Below, in pieces: positions 5,994 to 11,219 of a DNA stretch of 11,219 nucleotides. The DNA is taken from NCBI GenBank assembly GCA_022562335.1, contig JADFPM010000062.1, positions 1-11,219 of the forward strand, written 5' to 3'. The DNA is from Chloroflexota bacterium (lineage in GTDB: Bacteria > Chloroflexota > Dehalococcoidia > Lucifugimonadales > UBA3495). A program made the position numbers and the translations under genes. The first letter of the stretch is position 1. Every line of letters starts with the position of its first letter. Below the pieces are notes generated by a model that was not told the DNA's origin, did no database searches, and was given only the letters and a program-made list of their open reading frames with translations.

Positions 5994-6779
5994 TTAGAGT
6001 ATCTGGGATAGGAACAGCTTGGTGCGTTCCTCCTGCGGGTTTTCAAAGATCTGGTCCGGAGTCCCGGCTTCAACGACATTGCCGTCGTCGAACATCACCA
6101 GACGATGGGCCACCTCCTTGGCGAAACCCATCTCGTGGGTGATCACTATCATTGTCATACCCGACGACGCCAATTCTCCCATGACGTCCAAAACCTCTTT
6201 GATCATCTCCGGGTCCAACGCAGACGTCGGTTCGTCGAACAACATCACCTTTGGGCGCATGGCCAGCGCCCGGGCGATGGCCACCCGTTGCTGCTGGCCG
6301 CCGGAAAGCTCGGCGGGATACTTTTGGGCCTGTTCTGGTATGCCCACCCGTTCGAGCAATTCCATAGCGGCAAGCTCGGCTTCTTTGCGGGGCGATTTGC
6401 GCACCTTTACCGGCGCCAGCGTGATATTTTGCATGACGGTCAGGTGGGGGAATAGGTTGAAGGACTGAAACACCATGCCAACATCGCGCCGGACGGCTTC
6501 TATGTGGCGAATGTCGTGGGTGAGTTCGACGCCATCCACCACGATCTGGCCCCGCTGATGCTCCTCCAAACGGTTGATGGTGCGGATAAAGGTGGATTTT
6601 CCGGAACCCGACGGCCCAAATACGACCACCACCTCGCCGCGGCCGATGTTGATGTTGACGCCCTTTAGGACGTGGAAATCACCAAACCATTTGTGGACCT
6701 CGCGGAAGACGATCATGTCATCCGCCTGCCCGGCCTGGCCTGGTTGTTTTTCTTCCTGTCGAGCCCGGTCGTCTGACAC
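5994..6779 (-). CDS. aapP: General L-amino acid ABC transporter ATP-binding protein
   Basis: This 261-residue ATPase powers the amino-acid importer encoded upstream. All nucleotide-binding motifs are intact: Walker A GPSGSGKST (55-63), Q-loop Q105 in FQSFNLFPH, signature LSGGQQQR (158-165), Walker B VMLFDEP (178-184) with catalytic E183, D-loop SALD (186-189) and switch H215 in ITHEMGFA. The sequence is of the polar amino-acid (GlnQ/AapP) type. The start is a GTG at 6779 with AAGGAG (6792-6787) seven bases upstream. This gives a charged, glutamine-rich extension of about 21 residues before the conserved MIVFREVHKWFG. The frame stays open further upstream to 6962, but that would overlap the aapM end and has no family resemblance. 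It is the last gene of the aapJQMP operon, 19 bp after aapM. Confidence 0.95.
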   Translation of the reverse strand: MSDDRARQEEKQPGQAGQADDMIVFREVHKWFGDFHVLKGVNINIGRGEVVVVFGPSGSGKSTFIRTINRLEEHQRGQIVVDGVELTHDIRHIEAVRRDVGMVFQSFNLFPHLTVMQNITLAPVKVRKSPRKEAELAAMELLERVGIPEQAQKYPAELSGGQQQRVAIARALAMRPKVMLFDEPTSALDPEMIKEVLDVMGELASSGMTMIVITHEMGFAKEVAHRLVMFDDGNVVEAGTPDQIFENPQEERTKLFLSQIL

Positions 6780-6786
6780 GCTTCGA

Positions 6787-6792
6787 CTCCTT
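6787..6792 (-). promoter_or_regulatory. Ribosome binding site deciding the GTG start of aapP
   Basis: AAGGAG on the minus strand lies seven bases before GTG at 6779, in the 19-bp gap after the aapM stop. The first in-frame ATG, 21 codons later, has no comparable site. Confidence 0.7.
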
Positions 6793-6798
6793 ATAACC

Positions 6799-8022
6799 TT
6801 AACGTTGTCCCACGCCCAACGCCGATTCCAACCTGCGGCTGGCGTAGGACATGGAGTAGGTGAACACCCAGAATAACAGGGCAATGAATATGTAGACCTC
6901 CCTTTGCGAGCCGACCCATTCAACATTACCCAAGACGATGGATTTGCCGATGCCCAAGACATCCAATAGACCGACCGTCGCCACCAAACTGGTGTCTTTG
7001 AATAGGCTGATGAACTGGCCGGCTATGGTGGGAATGACCGCTCTCAACGCCTGGGGAAGCACTATGAAAAACATGGAGTGGAATCCGTTCATTCCCAAAG
7101 CACGGGCGGCTTCCACCTGTCCCCTGGGCACCGCCTGCAGACCGCCCCGGATATTTTCGGCCATGTAGGCGGAGCTGAATAGCGTAATGGCAAATAATGC
7201 CCGCAAAACCCGGTCCACCCGCAGCTCTTCGGGCAGGAATAGGGGAACGATCACCTGGGTCATGAAAAGGAGACTGACCAGGGGGACGCCCCTGACCAGC
7301 TCTATGAACAAGACGCAAAGCCCTTTTACCACGGGCAGATCGCTGCGGCGTCCCAAGGCCAAGAGAACACCCAACGGGAAAGACGCCAGGATACCCACCA
7401 AGGCCAGGAGGAAGGTCAATAACAGTCCGCCCCAAGCGCCGGTGGAAACCTGGGGTAGCCACGGGACCCACGAGATGCCTCGCAACAGGACCAGGACCAG
7501 CACAAAGGACGCCAGGGCCCAAATGACCACCCAACGGGAACTTGCCGCACCCGATCTCATCAACGGGGTGCGCCGGACCTGATAACCCAGGGCCACCGCC
7601 ACGGGATTGGCTATGATCCAGAGCCTTGCTTCCAAACCCAGGTTCTCAAAACTCAGCGGCACGAATGCCAGGGCGCCCAGACCGATGGCGATCAGCAGGG
7701 CGAAATTGCGGGCCACTCCGCCCCACACACCCCACGCCACCCCAAAAACAGCCGAGAATATAAGGACGCTTACGCCGACTCGCCACATCTGGTCCAGCGG
7801 GTATTGCCCCACCAGAAACAATTTCAAGTTTGAAGTGATCGGGCTCCAGTCGGCGGCGCTGAACACCCAGATCAAGGTTGGTTTGAGGACCAGGAAAAGC
7901 GCCGTCACCATCAGGACGGTCAACAGCGAGTTGTACCAGGTGTTGAAAAGTTTGGCCTTCAGCCAACCCGCAGGACCCAAAGCTGAAGCAGGCGGCATGA
8001 CCATTTCTCTAGCGGCCGCCAC
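6799..8022 (-). CDS. aapM: General L-amino acid ABC transporter permease AapM
   Basis: This 407-residue permease belongs to the AapM/BztC/YhdY group of polar amino-acid importers, longer than simple HisM-type subunits because of an N-terminal multi-helix extension. The N-terminus has TWYNSLLTVLMVTALFLVL (28-46), further helices to about residue 180, then the transmembrane permease domain. The EAA loop that contacts the ATPase is ENIRGGLQAVPRGQVEAARALG (289-310), followed by the conserved FFIVLPQALRAVIP (318-331) and a SLFKDTSLVATVGLLDVL segment (339-356). The start is a GTG at 8022, one base after the aapQ stop, with AGGAG (8032-8028) embedded in the last codons of aapQ, which points to translational coupling. 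It should pair with AapQ as a heterodimer served by AapP. Confidence 0.94.
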   Translation of the reverse strand: MAAAREMVMPPASALGPAGWLKAKLFNTWYNSLLTVLMVTALFLVLKPTLIWVFSAADWSPITSNLKLFLVGQYPLDQMWRVGVSVLIFSAVFGVAWGVWGGVARNFALLIAIGLGALAFVPLSFENLGLEARLWIIANPVAVALGYQVRRTPLMRSGAASSRWVVIWALASFVLVLVLLRGISWVPWLPQVSTGAWGGLLLTFLLALVGILASFPLGVLLALGRRSDLPVVKGLCVLFIELVRGVPLVSLLFMTQVIVPLFLPEELRVDRVLRALFAITLFSSAYMAENIRGGLQAVPRGQVEAARALGMNGFHSMFFIVLPQALRAVIPTIAGQFISLFKDTSLVATVGLLDVLGIGKSIVLGNVEWVGSQREVYIFIALLFWVFTYSMSYASRRLESALGVGQR

Positions 8023-8023
8023 C

Positions 8024-9199
8024 CTAGCTCCTCGAAAACCGTACGTGGCGGTTGTAAAGGTTCCCTATCACCGCGTAAACCAAGCTCATAGAAAGGTAGG
8101 CGGCCATTATCAAGATGAAAACGGGCACAGCCCGTCCCGCCTGGTTGATCATGATCTTGCCGATGCTGAAAAGGTCCGGGTAGGCGATGGCCGCGGCCAG
8201 GCTGGAATTCTTGGTCAGGTTCAGATATTGGCTGATCAAGGGCGGTATGATCACCGGCAAGGCCTGAGGGAAAACCACCGACCGGATGGTTTCCATCTCT
8301 CCCAAACCCAGGGCCTTGGCCGCCTCTACCTGACCGCGAGGGACCGACTGAATGCCGCCCCGGACGATCTCCGCGATGAAGGCCCCGGTGTAAACAACCA
8401 GACCCACCAGGAGGGCCATGAACTCGGGGCTCAGGTGGGCCCCGCCTTGGAAGTTGAATTCTCCTAACACCGGCACTTCCCCGGACAATGGACTTTGGCC
8501 CACCGCGATCCATCCTATGGCCGCGACCAAAATGAGCGCCGCGATGGCGGCAAGGTTCGGGTACGCGGCGCGTCCGGTGCGGGCCTGATAACGGGCCAGG
8601 TAAACCCGCGTGGCCAAGGCCAGGATGATCCCGCCGGCTATGACGATGAGCCAAGGCGCAAAGGACGAGGACGGTTCAGGCCAAGGGAAAAATAATCCGC
8701 GATTGTTCAGATAGATCGACCCGGGCCAACGGATGCTTTCGGCCACCCGGGGCAAAAGCAGAAATACGCCGAAATACCAGAAGAATAGTTGGACCAGCAG
8801 GGGAATGTTGCGGAAGATCTCGATGTAGGCGCCAGCGATCTTGGCGGCCAGCCAGTTGCTGGATAGCCGGGCTAATCCCACCACGATACCCACGGCTGTA
8901 GCCAGGACGATGCCCAGCAACGCCACTTTCAGGGTGTTCATGATCCCGGCCAGGAAAGCGTACCTGAAAGAGTCGGACTCATGATATTCCAGCACCGACT
9001 CCCCGATGGGGAACCCGGCTTCCTCGCCGAGAAAGTCAAACCCCATCGACAGACCCCGTTTATCGGCCGCGCTGAGAATGTTGCCGATAAAAAAGACGAC
9101 GGCAGTAACCACCAGAACGGCAGAGATCATCTGGGCGACCGCCCGCAGAACTCTGACGTCACGCCAGAGGGGAATACCGCGATAAGTGAGCCAGCGCAT
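8024..9199 (-). CDS. aapQ: General L-amino acid ABC transporter permease AapQ
   Basis: This 391-residue membrane permease is typical of AapQ/BztB/YhdX. A first helix (about 20-42) precedes the hallmark SMGFDFLGEEAGFPIGES (51-68), then FRYAFLAGIMNTLKVALLG, and EIFRNIPLLVQLFFWYFGVF (127-146). A less conserved two-helix insert (about 180-235) precedes the permease core with EAA loop EIVRGGIQSVPRGQVEAAKALG (277-298), FPQALPVIIPPLISQYLNLTKNSSLA (310-335) and a final helix. Start ATG at 9199 matches the expected N-terminus, although its ribosome binding site is weak (GAGAG about 13 bases upstream). Poor initiation here, together with the stem-loop before the gene, would keep permease levels below those of the binding protein. 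The stop codon is one base from the aapM start. Confidence 0.94.
   Translation of the reverse strand: MRWLTYRGIPLWRDVRVLRAVAQMISAVLVVTAVVFFIGNILSAADKRGLSMGFDFLGEEAGFPIGESVLEYHESDSFRYAFLAGIMNTLKVALLGIVLATAVGIVVGLARLSSNWLAAKIAGAYIEIFRNIPLLVQLFFWYFGVFLLLPRVAESIRWPGSIYLNNRGLFFPWPEPSSSFAPWLIVIAGGIILALATRVYLARYQARTGRAAYPNLAAIAALILVAAIGWIAVGQSPLSGEVPVLGEFNFQGGAHLSPEFMALLVGLVVYTGAFIAEIVRGGIQSVPRGQVEAAKALGLGEMETIRSVVFPQALPVIIPPLISQYLNLTKNSSLAAAIAYPDLFSIGKIMINQAGRAVPVFILIMAAYLSMSLVYAVIGNLYNRHVRFSRS
8028..8032 (-). promoter_or_regulatory. Ribosome binding site of aapM inside the end of aapQ
   Basis: AGGAG on the minus strand is five bases before the aapM GTG at 8022 and overlaps the last sense codons of aapQ. 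The one-base gap between the genes suggests coupled translation. Confidence 0.7.
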
Positions 9200-9231
9200 G
9201 GGGCGTACGACTCTCGTGGGGCGATGATAAG

Positions 9232-9266
9232 ACGGGCACAGGCGGTTTTAGAGCGCCTGTGCCCGT
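9232..9266 (-). terminator. Strong stem-loop between aapJ and aapQ
   Basis: ACGGGCACAGGCG (9232-9244) pairs perfectly with CGCCTGTGCCCGT (9254-9266), a 13-bp GC-rich stem with a 9-base loop. It is the main structure in the 85-bp gap after the aapJ stop. The minus strand continues CTTATCATC, not a T-run, so full termination is unlikely. In binding-protein operons, such structures commonly protect the upstream mRNA or partly attenuate read-through, giving more binding protein than permease. That role is inferred here. Confidence 0.65.
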
Positions 9267-9284
9267 ATTGAATGCTTGTTTAGT

Positions 9285-10379
9285 TTAACGCAGGGGCGGG
9301 GCGTAAATCAGCCCTCCGTCGCTCCACAGTTCGTTGAGGGCCCTGGGCAGGGTGAAGGCAACCCCATCGGGACCCATGTAACGGTCATAGATCTCGCCGT
9401 AATTTCCCACCGCCTTGATCACGTCCACCGCGAAATCCGCGTCCAAGCCCAGATCGGACTGGCCGAACTCGCCTTCCGCGCCCAGCATGCGTCGAATGAC
9501 GATGTTGTCGCTGGAGGCCTGGGCCTCGACATCGGCCTGGGTCACACCCAGTTCCTCGGCATTGATCAACACGTAGAGCACGGTTTTAACTAGGTCGAAC
9601 CACTGGTCATCTCCGTGGGCAACCACCGGGGTCAACGGCTCCTTGGAGATGGTCTCGGGAAGGATGACGTGGGCATCCGGGTCATCAAAACCGCTCCTGA
9701 TGGCGGCCAACTGGGACTTATCGCTGGTGGTGGCATCGCACCGGCCCTGCTCATACGCGCCGTAAACGGATGCGGTATCCTCGAAAATCACCGTCTCAAG
9801 TTCCATTCCGTTCTGGCGGAAGAAGTCGGCCAGGTTCAGCTCGGTGGTGGTGCCGCTGGTGACGCAGACCGTGGCTCCGTTCAAATCCAGCGCGCTGGTG
9901 AACCCGGTGTCCTGCCGGGTCATAAAGCCCTGCCCGTCATAAAACATGACGTTGGTGTAGTTGCCCCATTGGGCATCCCTCGTGGATGTCCAGGTGACAT
10001 TGCGCGAGAGCATATCCACTTCACCGGCCTGGATCGTCGGACCCCGCTCCGAAGCGCTGATAGGGATGATCTCAAGCGCTGAAGCGTCGCCAAATATGGC
10101 GGCTGCCACGGCCCGGCACAGGTCTATGTCAAAGCCCTGGTTGACTCCGGTATCATCCAAATAGCCGAAACCCGCCAGGTCGGTGCGCCCGGCGCAAATC
10201 AACTTTCCCCTGGCTTTGATGATGTCCAACCGGCTTTGCTGGTCGGACGGCGCGGTCACTTGGTCCGCATGCTCATGGTCCGGCAGTTCCGCAGGAGTGT
10301 CCTGGGTGGTACAGGCGAGGGCCAGCAATAACACCATCGCCAAGATACCCGGTATAACCGCGATGTATTTACGTCTCAT
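9285..10379 (-). CDS. aapJ: General L-amino acid ABC transporter substrate-binding lipoprotein
   Basis: This 364-residue extracytoplasmic receptor captures L-amino acids and delivers them to AapQMP. The N-terminus MRRK plus a hydrophobic stretch to C23 (LLLALAC) is a lipoprotein signal, so the mature protein is probably lipid-anchored rather than free in a periplasm. The mature part follows the AapJ/BztA/YhdW pattern closely: GFDIDLCRAVAAAIFGD (82-98), GEVDMLSRNVTWTSTRD (119-135), FYDGQGFM (146-153), SGTTTELNLADFFR (175-188), GRCDATTSDKSQLAAIR (212-228), LPETISKEPLTP (240-251), VGNYGEIYDR (324-333) and the terminal GGLIYAPPLR. The ATG at 10379 is preceded by a very good AAGGAGG six bases away. 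It is the first gene of the aapJQMP operon and has its own sigma70-type promoter. Confidence 0.96.
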   Translation of the reverse strand: MRRKYIAVIPGILAMVLLLALACTTQDTPAELPDHEHADQVTAPSDQQSRLDIIKARGKLICAGRTDLAGFGYLDDTGVNQGFDIDLCRAVAAAIFGDASALEIIPISASERGPTIQAGEVDMLSRNVTWTSTRDAQWGNYTNVMFYDGQGFMTRQDTGFTSALDLNGATVCVTSGTTTELNLADFFRQNGMELETVIFEDTASVYGAYEQGRCDATTSDKSQLAAIRSGFDDPDAHVILPETISKEPLTPVVAHGDDQWFDLVKTVLYVLINAEELGVTQADVEAQASSDNIVIRRMLGAEGEFGQSDLGLDADFAVDVIKAVGNYGEIYDRYMGPDGVAFTLPRALNELWSDGGLIYAPPLR

Positions 10380-10386
10380 ATTCTTC

Positions 10387-10416
10387 CTCCTTGAATTGAT
10401 CTCCCTTGATTTGATC
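10387..10416 (-). repeat. Tandem 15-bp duplication containing the aapJ ribosome binding site
   Basis: On the minus strand, GATCAAATCAAGGGA (10416-10402) is followed directly by GATCAATTCAAGGAG (10401-10387), matching at 12 of 15 positions. The second copy carries the functional AAGGAGG. The first carries the look-alike AAGGGAG with no start codon behind it. It could be a chance duplication or a standby ribosome site. Confidence 0.55.
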
Positions 10417-10526
10417 CGCCGGGATGACCCTGTTTTAGACGGCGATTTTTGCCTGCTGGGATCGGCGGCTTCGAGGAGAAATCGGCTACGCGATCGGGTC
10501 TTTCACGCCCAATGAGCCACAGGATT

Positions 10527-10555
10527 AGTATCACAAAACCTAATCATGTTGTCAA
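10527..10555 (-). promoter_or_regulatory. Sigma70-type promoter for the aapJQMP operon
   Basis: The minus strand has a perfect TTGACA (10555-10550), a 17-bp spacer and GATACT (10532-10527, four of six matches), with an A/T-rich stretch just upstream. Transcription would begin near 10520, leaving a leader of about 140 nt before aapJ. Apart from the 15-bp duplication, I recognise no riboswitch or attenuator in that leader. Confidence 0.6.
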
Positions 10556-10679
10556 GTTAATATTGCGTTTCGCGATGGTAAATCGACCGGTGATCGACTG
10601 GCGAGGGAAGAGCCATGTGCATCGGTTATGGATCAGGCCTGTTTACGCCCAGTGGATATTGACGGCATTGCGCTGTTAG

Positions 10680-10787
10680 GCTGGCCTGGGCGGCGCCGAT
10701 TGGAAAACCATGTTTTTCACCACGCGCAACGCCCTGGGCAGCATCGAATTCAAGATTCCAGGGATACCCGTGCCGGTGGGTAAATGA
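10680..10787 (+). pseudogene. Remnant of a gluconolactonase/SMP-30-like gene, C-terminal end only
   Basis: The plus strand from 10680 to the TGA at 10785-10787 reads AGLGGADWKTMFFTTRN, then ALGSIEFKIPGIPVPVGK. This is the pattern of the C-terminus of SMP-30/gluconolactonase beta-propeller proteins, where FGG-x-DW-K-T-hydrophobic-F-T-T-R is followed by a closing strand and a G-I-P-V-P tail. An in-frame TAG at 10677 blocks the frame and there is no start codon, so it cannot be a working enzyme. An adjacent frame upstream (10562-10676) contains RDGK and DGIAL motifs that occur in the same family, hinting at a deletion plus frameshift, but that part is weak. Intact relatives are roughly 300 residues. 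Confidence 0.5.
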
Positions 10788-10880
10788 AGCGGCAGGAGAT
10801 TATTCGGCTCTCAGCCTTAAATCGAGTGTGGGAGAGCCGCGGAGCGTCCCGTAAGGGCGGGAAGAGGGGCCGGGGAAAGA
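10788..10880. other. Intergenic stretch with one loose hairpin
   Basis: CGGCTCTC (10805-10812) and GAGAGCCG (10832-10839) are perfect 8-bp arms separated by 19 bases. It lies just after the stop of the gluconolactonase remnant and might be that gene's old terminator. Nothing else is recognisable here. Confidence 0.35.
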
Positions 10881-10911
10881 AAAAGGAGCCGCAGTAGATG
10901 CGGCTCCTTTT
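10881..10911 (-). terminator. Intrinsic terminator of the zinc-ribbon gene
   Basis: AAAAGGAGCCGCA (10881-10893) pairs perfectly with TGCGGCTCCTTTT (10899-10911) around a 5-base loop. On the minus strand it follows the zinc-ribbon stop by 12 bases and ends in TTTTTCTTT, a good rho-independent terminator. The plus-strand side has TTTTAT and could also stop transcription coming from the left. Confidence 0.85.
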
Positions 10912-10923
10912 ATAGTTGCGTTC

Positions 10924-11211
10924 CTAACGTCGCATTGCGCTGAAGCAGTCGCTGCAGTACACGGGCCTGTCGCCTCGGGGGCGGAAGGGAACCATGGTGT
11001 CTACACCGCACTGAGCGCAAACCGCGGGGTGCATCTCCCGCTGCGAAAATCCGTCGCCGCGCGGCTGGTTCCGCCGAGCCCCACGGCATTCTGTGCACCG
11101 TTTCGGCTCATTGGTGTAGCCACGAGAGGCGAAGAACTCCTGTTCTCCCGTGGTGAATATGAACTCCGCTGCACAGTCCGACCAAGTTAGGGGTTTGTCT
11201 ACCAGTGCCAT
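10924..11211 (-). CDS. Small two-domain zinc-ribbon (CxxC-x17-CxxC) protein
   Basis: This 95-residue protein of unknown function has two predicted zinc ribbons. The N-terminal one resembles the probable zinc-ribbon domain family (zf-trcl type): LTWSDCAAEFIFTTGEQEFF (8-27), then GYTNEPKRCTEC (31-42). The C-terminal one is an exact CxxC-x17-CxxC: C65-x2-C68, 17 residues, C86-x2-C89. Proteins of this kind are small, basic and frequent in Chloroflexota; binding to nucleic acid or to a protein partner is a guess. Position 10, where relatives have the first cysteine, is Trp (TGG), leaving only C13, C39 and C42 in the first ribbon. The ATG at 11211 fits the family length, but only eight bases upstream are in the window and they show no ribosome binding site. 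A strong terminator follows. Confidence 0.85.
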   Translation of the reverse strand: MALVDKPLTWSDCAAEFIFTTGEQEFFASRGYTNEPKRCTECRGARRNQPRGDGFSQREMHPAVCAQCGVDTMVPFRPRGDRPVYCSDCFSAMRR

Positions 11212-11219
11212 TGGGATGG

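Noticed and set aside
6780..6962. N-terminal extension of the aapP frame
   Set aside because: It would overlap the aapM coding region out of frame. AAGGAG at 6792-6787 points to the GTG at 6779.
7607..8467. Plus-strand open frame across the aapM-aapQ junction
   Set aside because: It is antisense to two well-supported permease genes and spans their junction, with basic, low-complexity composition and no recognisable domain.
10380..10520. Riboswitch in the aapJ leader
   Set aside because: The leader is long enough, but I recognise no conserved aptamer core (for example glycine or lysine) and no terminator/antiterminator pair.
10183..10679. Overlapping short plus-strand open frames over the aapJ start and leader
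   Set aside because: They are antisense to the aapJ signal peptide, leader and promoter, with no ribosome site or family pattern.

Overview
The window looks like bacterial chromosome of high G+C, and I lean towards a Chloroflexota (SAR202/Dehalococcoidia-like) lineage. This is inference. It rests on a small paired-CxxC zinc-ribbon protein of a kind I associate with that phylum, on a lipoprotein-type solute-binding protein (expected in a single-membrane cell), and on several palindromic dispersed repeats between genes. No rRNA or tRNA gene, phage gene, transposase or CRISPR array is visible.

Layout. Positions 1-140 hold the end of a 20-bp tandem repeat array that runs off the left edge. Next is a minus-strand pair: a DUF1501 protein (2904-1771) followed by a DUF1800 protein (1595-186). 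A palindromic MITE-like element (1651-1742) sits between them, and a good sigma70-type promoter (3050-3022) precedes them. Divergent from this pair is a CaiB/BaiF-type class III CoA-transferase (3262-4482), followed on the same strand by an MFS transporter (4717-5961). Facing these is a complete minus-strand general L-amino-acid ABC transporter operon: aapJ (binding lipoprotein), aapQ and aapM (permeases) and aapP (ATPase), from 10379 down to 5994. It has a strong promoter at 10555-10527 and a stem-loop between aapJ and aapQ. Upstream of it are a short plus-strand remnant of a gluconolactonase/SMP-30 C-terminus, a bidirectional-looking intrinsic terminator, and a minus-strand zinc-ribbon protein whose first ribbon has lost one cysteine.

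How the genes work together. The four aap genes form one uptake system for amino acids with broad specificity. The DUF1501/DUF1800 pair is a recurrent but functionally uncharacterised partnership. The CoA-transferase and the MFS carrier may handle a carboxylic acid and its CoA ester, but their adjacency is the only evidence. I found no convincing new multi-gene system. The most unusual items are the 20-bp tandem array, the several different palindromic elements between genes, the apparently overlapping divergent promoters near 3045, the duplicated ribosome-binding segment before aapJ, the gluconolactonase remnant and the cysteine-deficient zinc ribbon.
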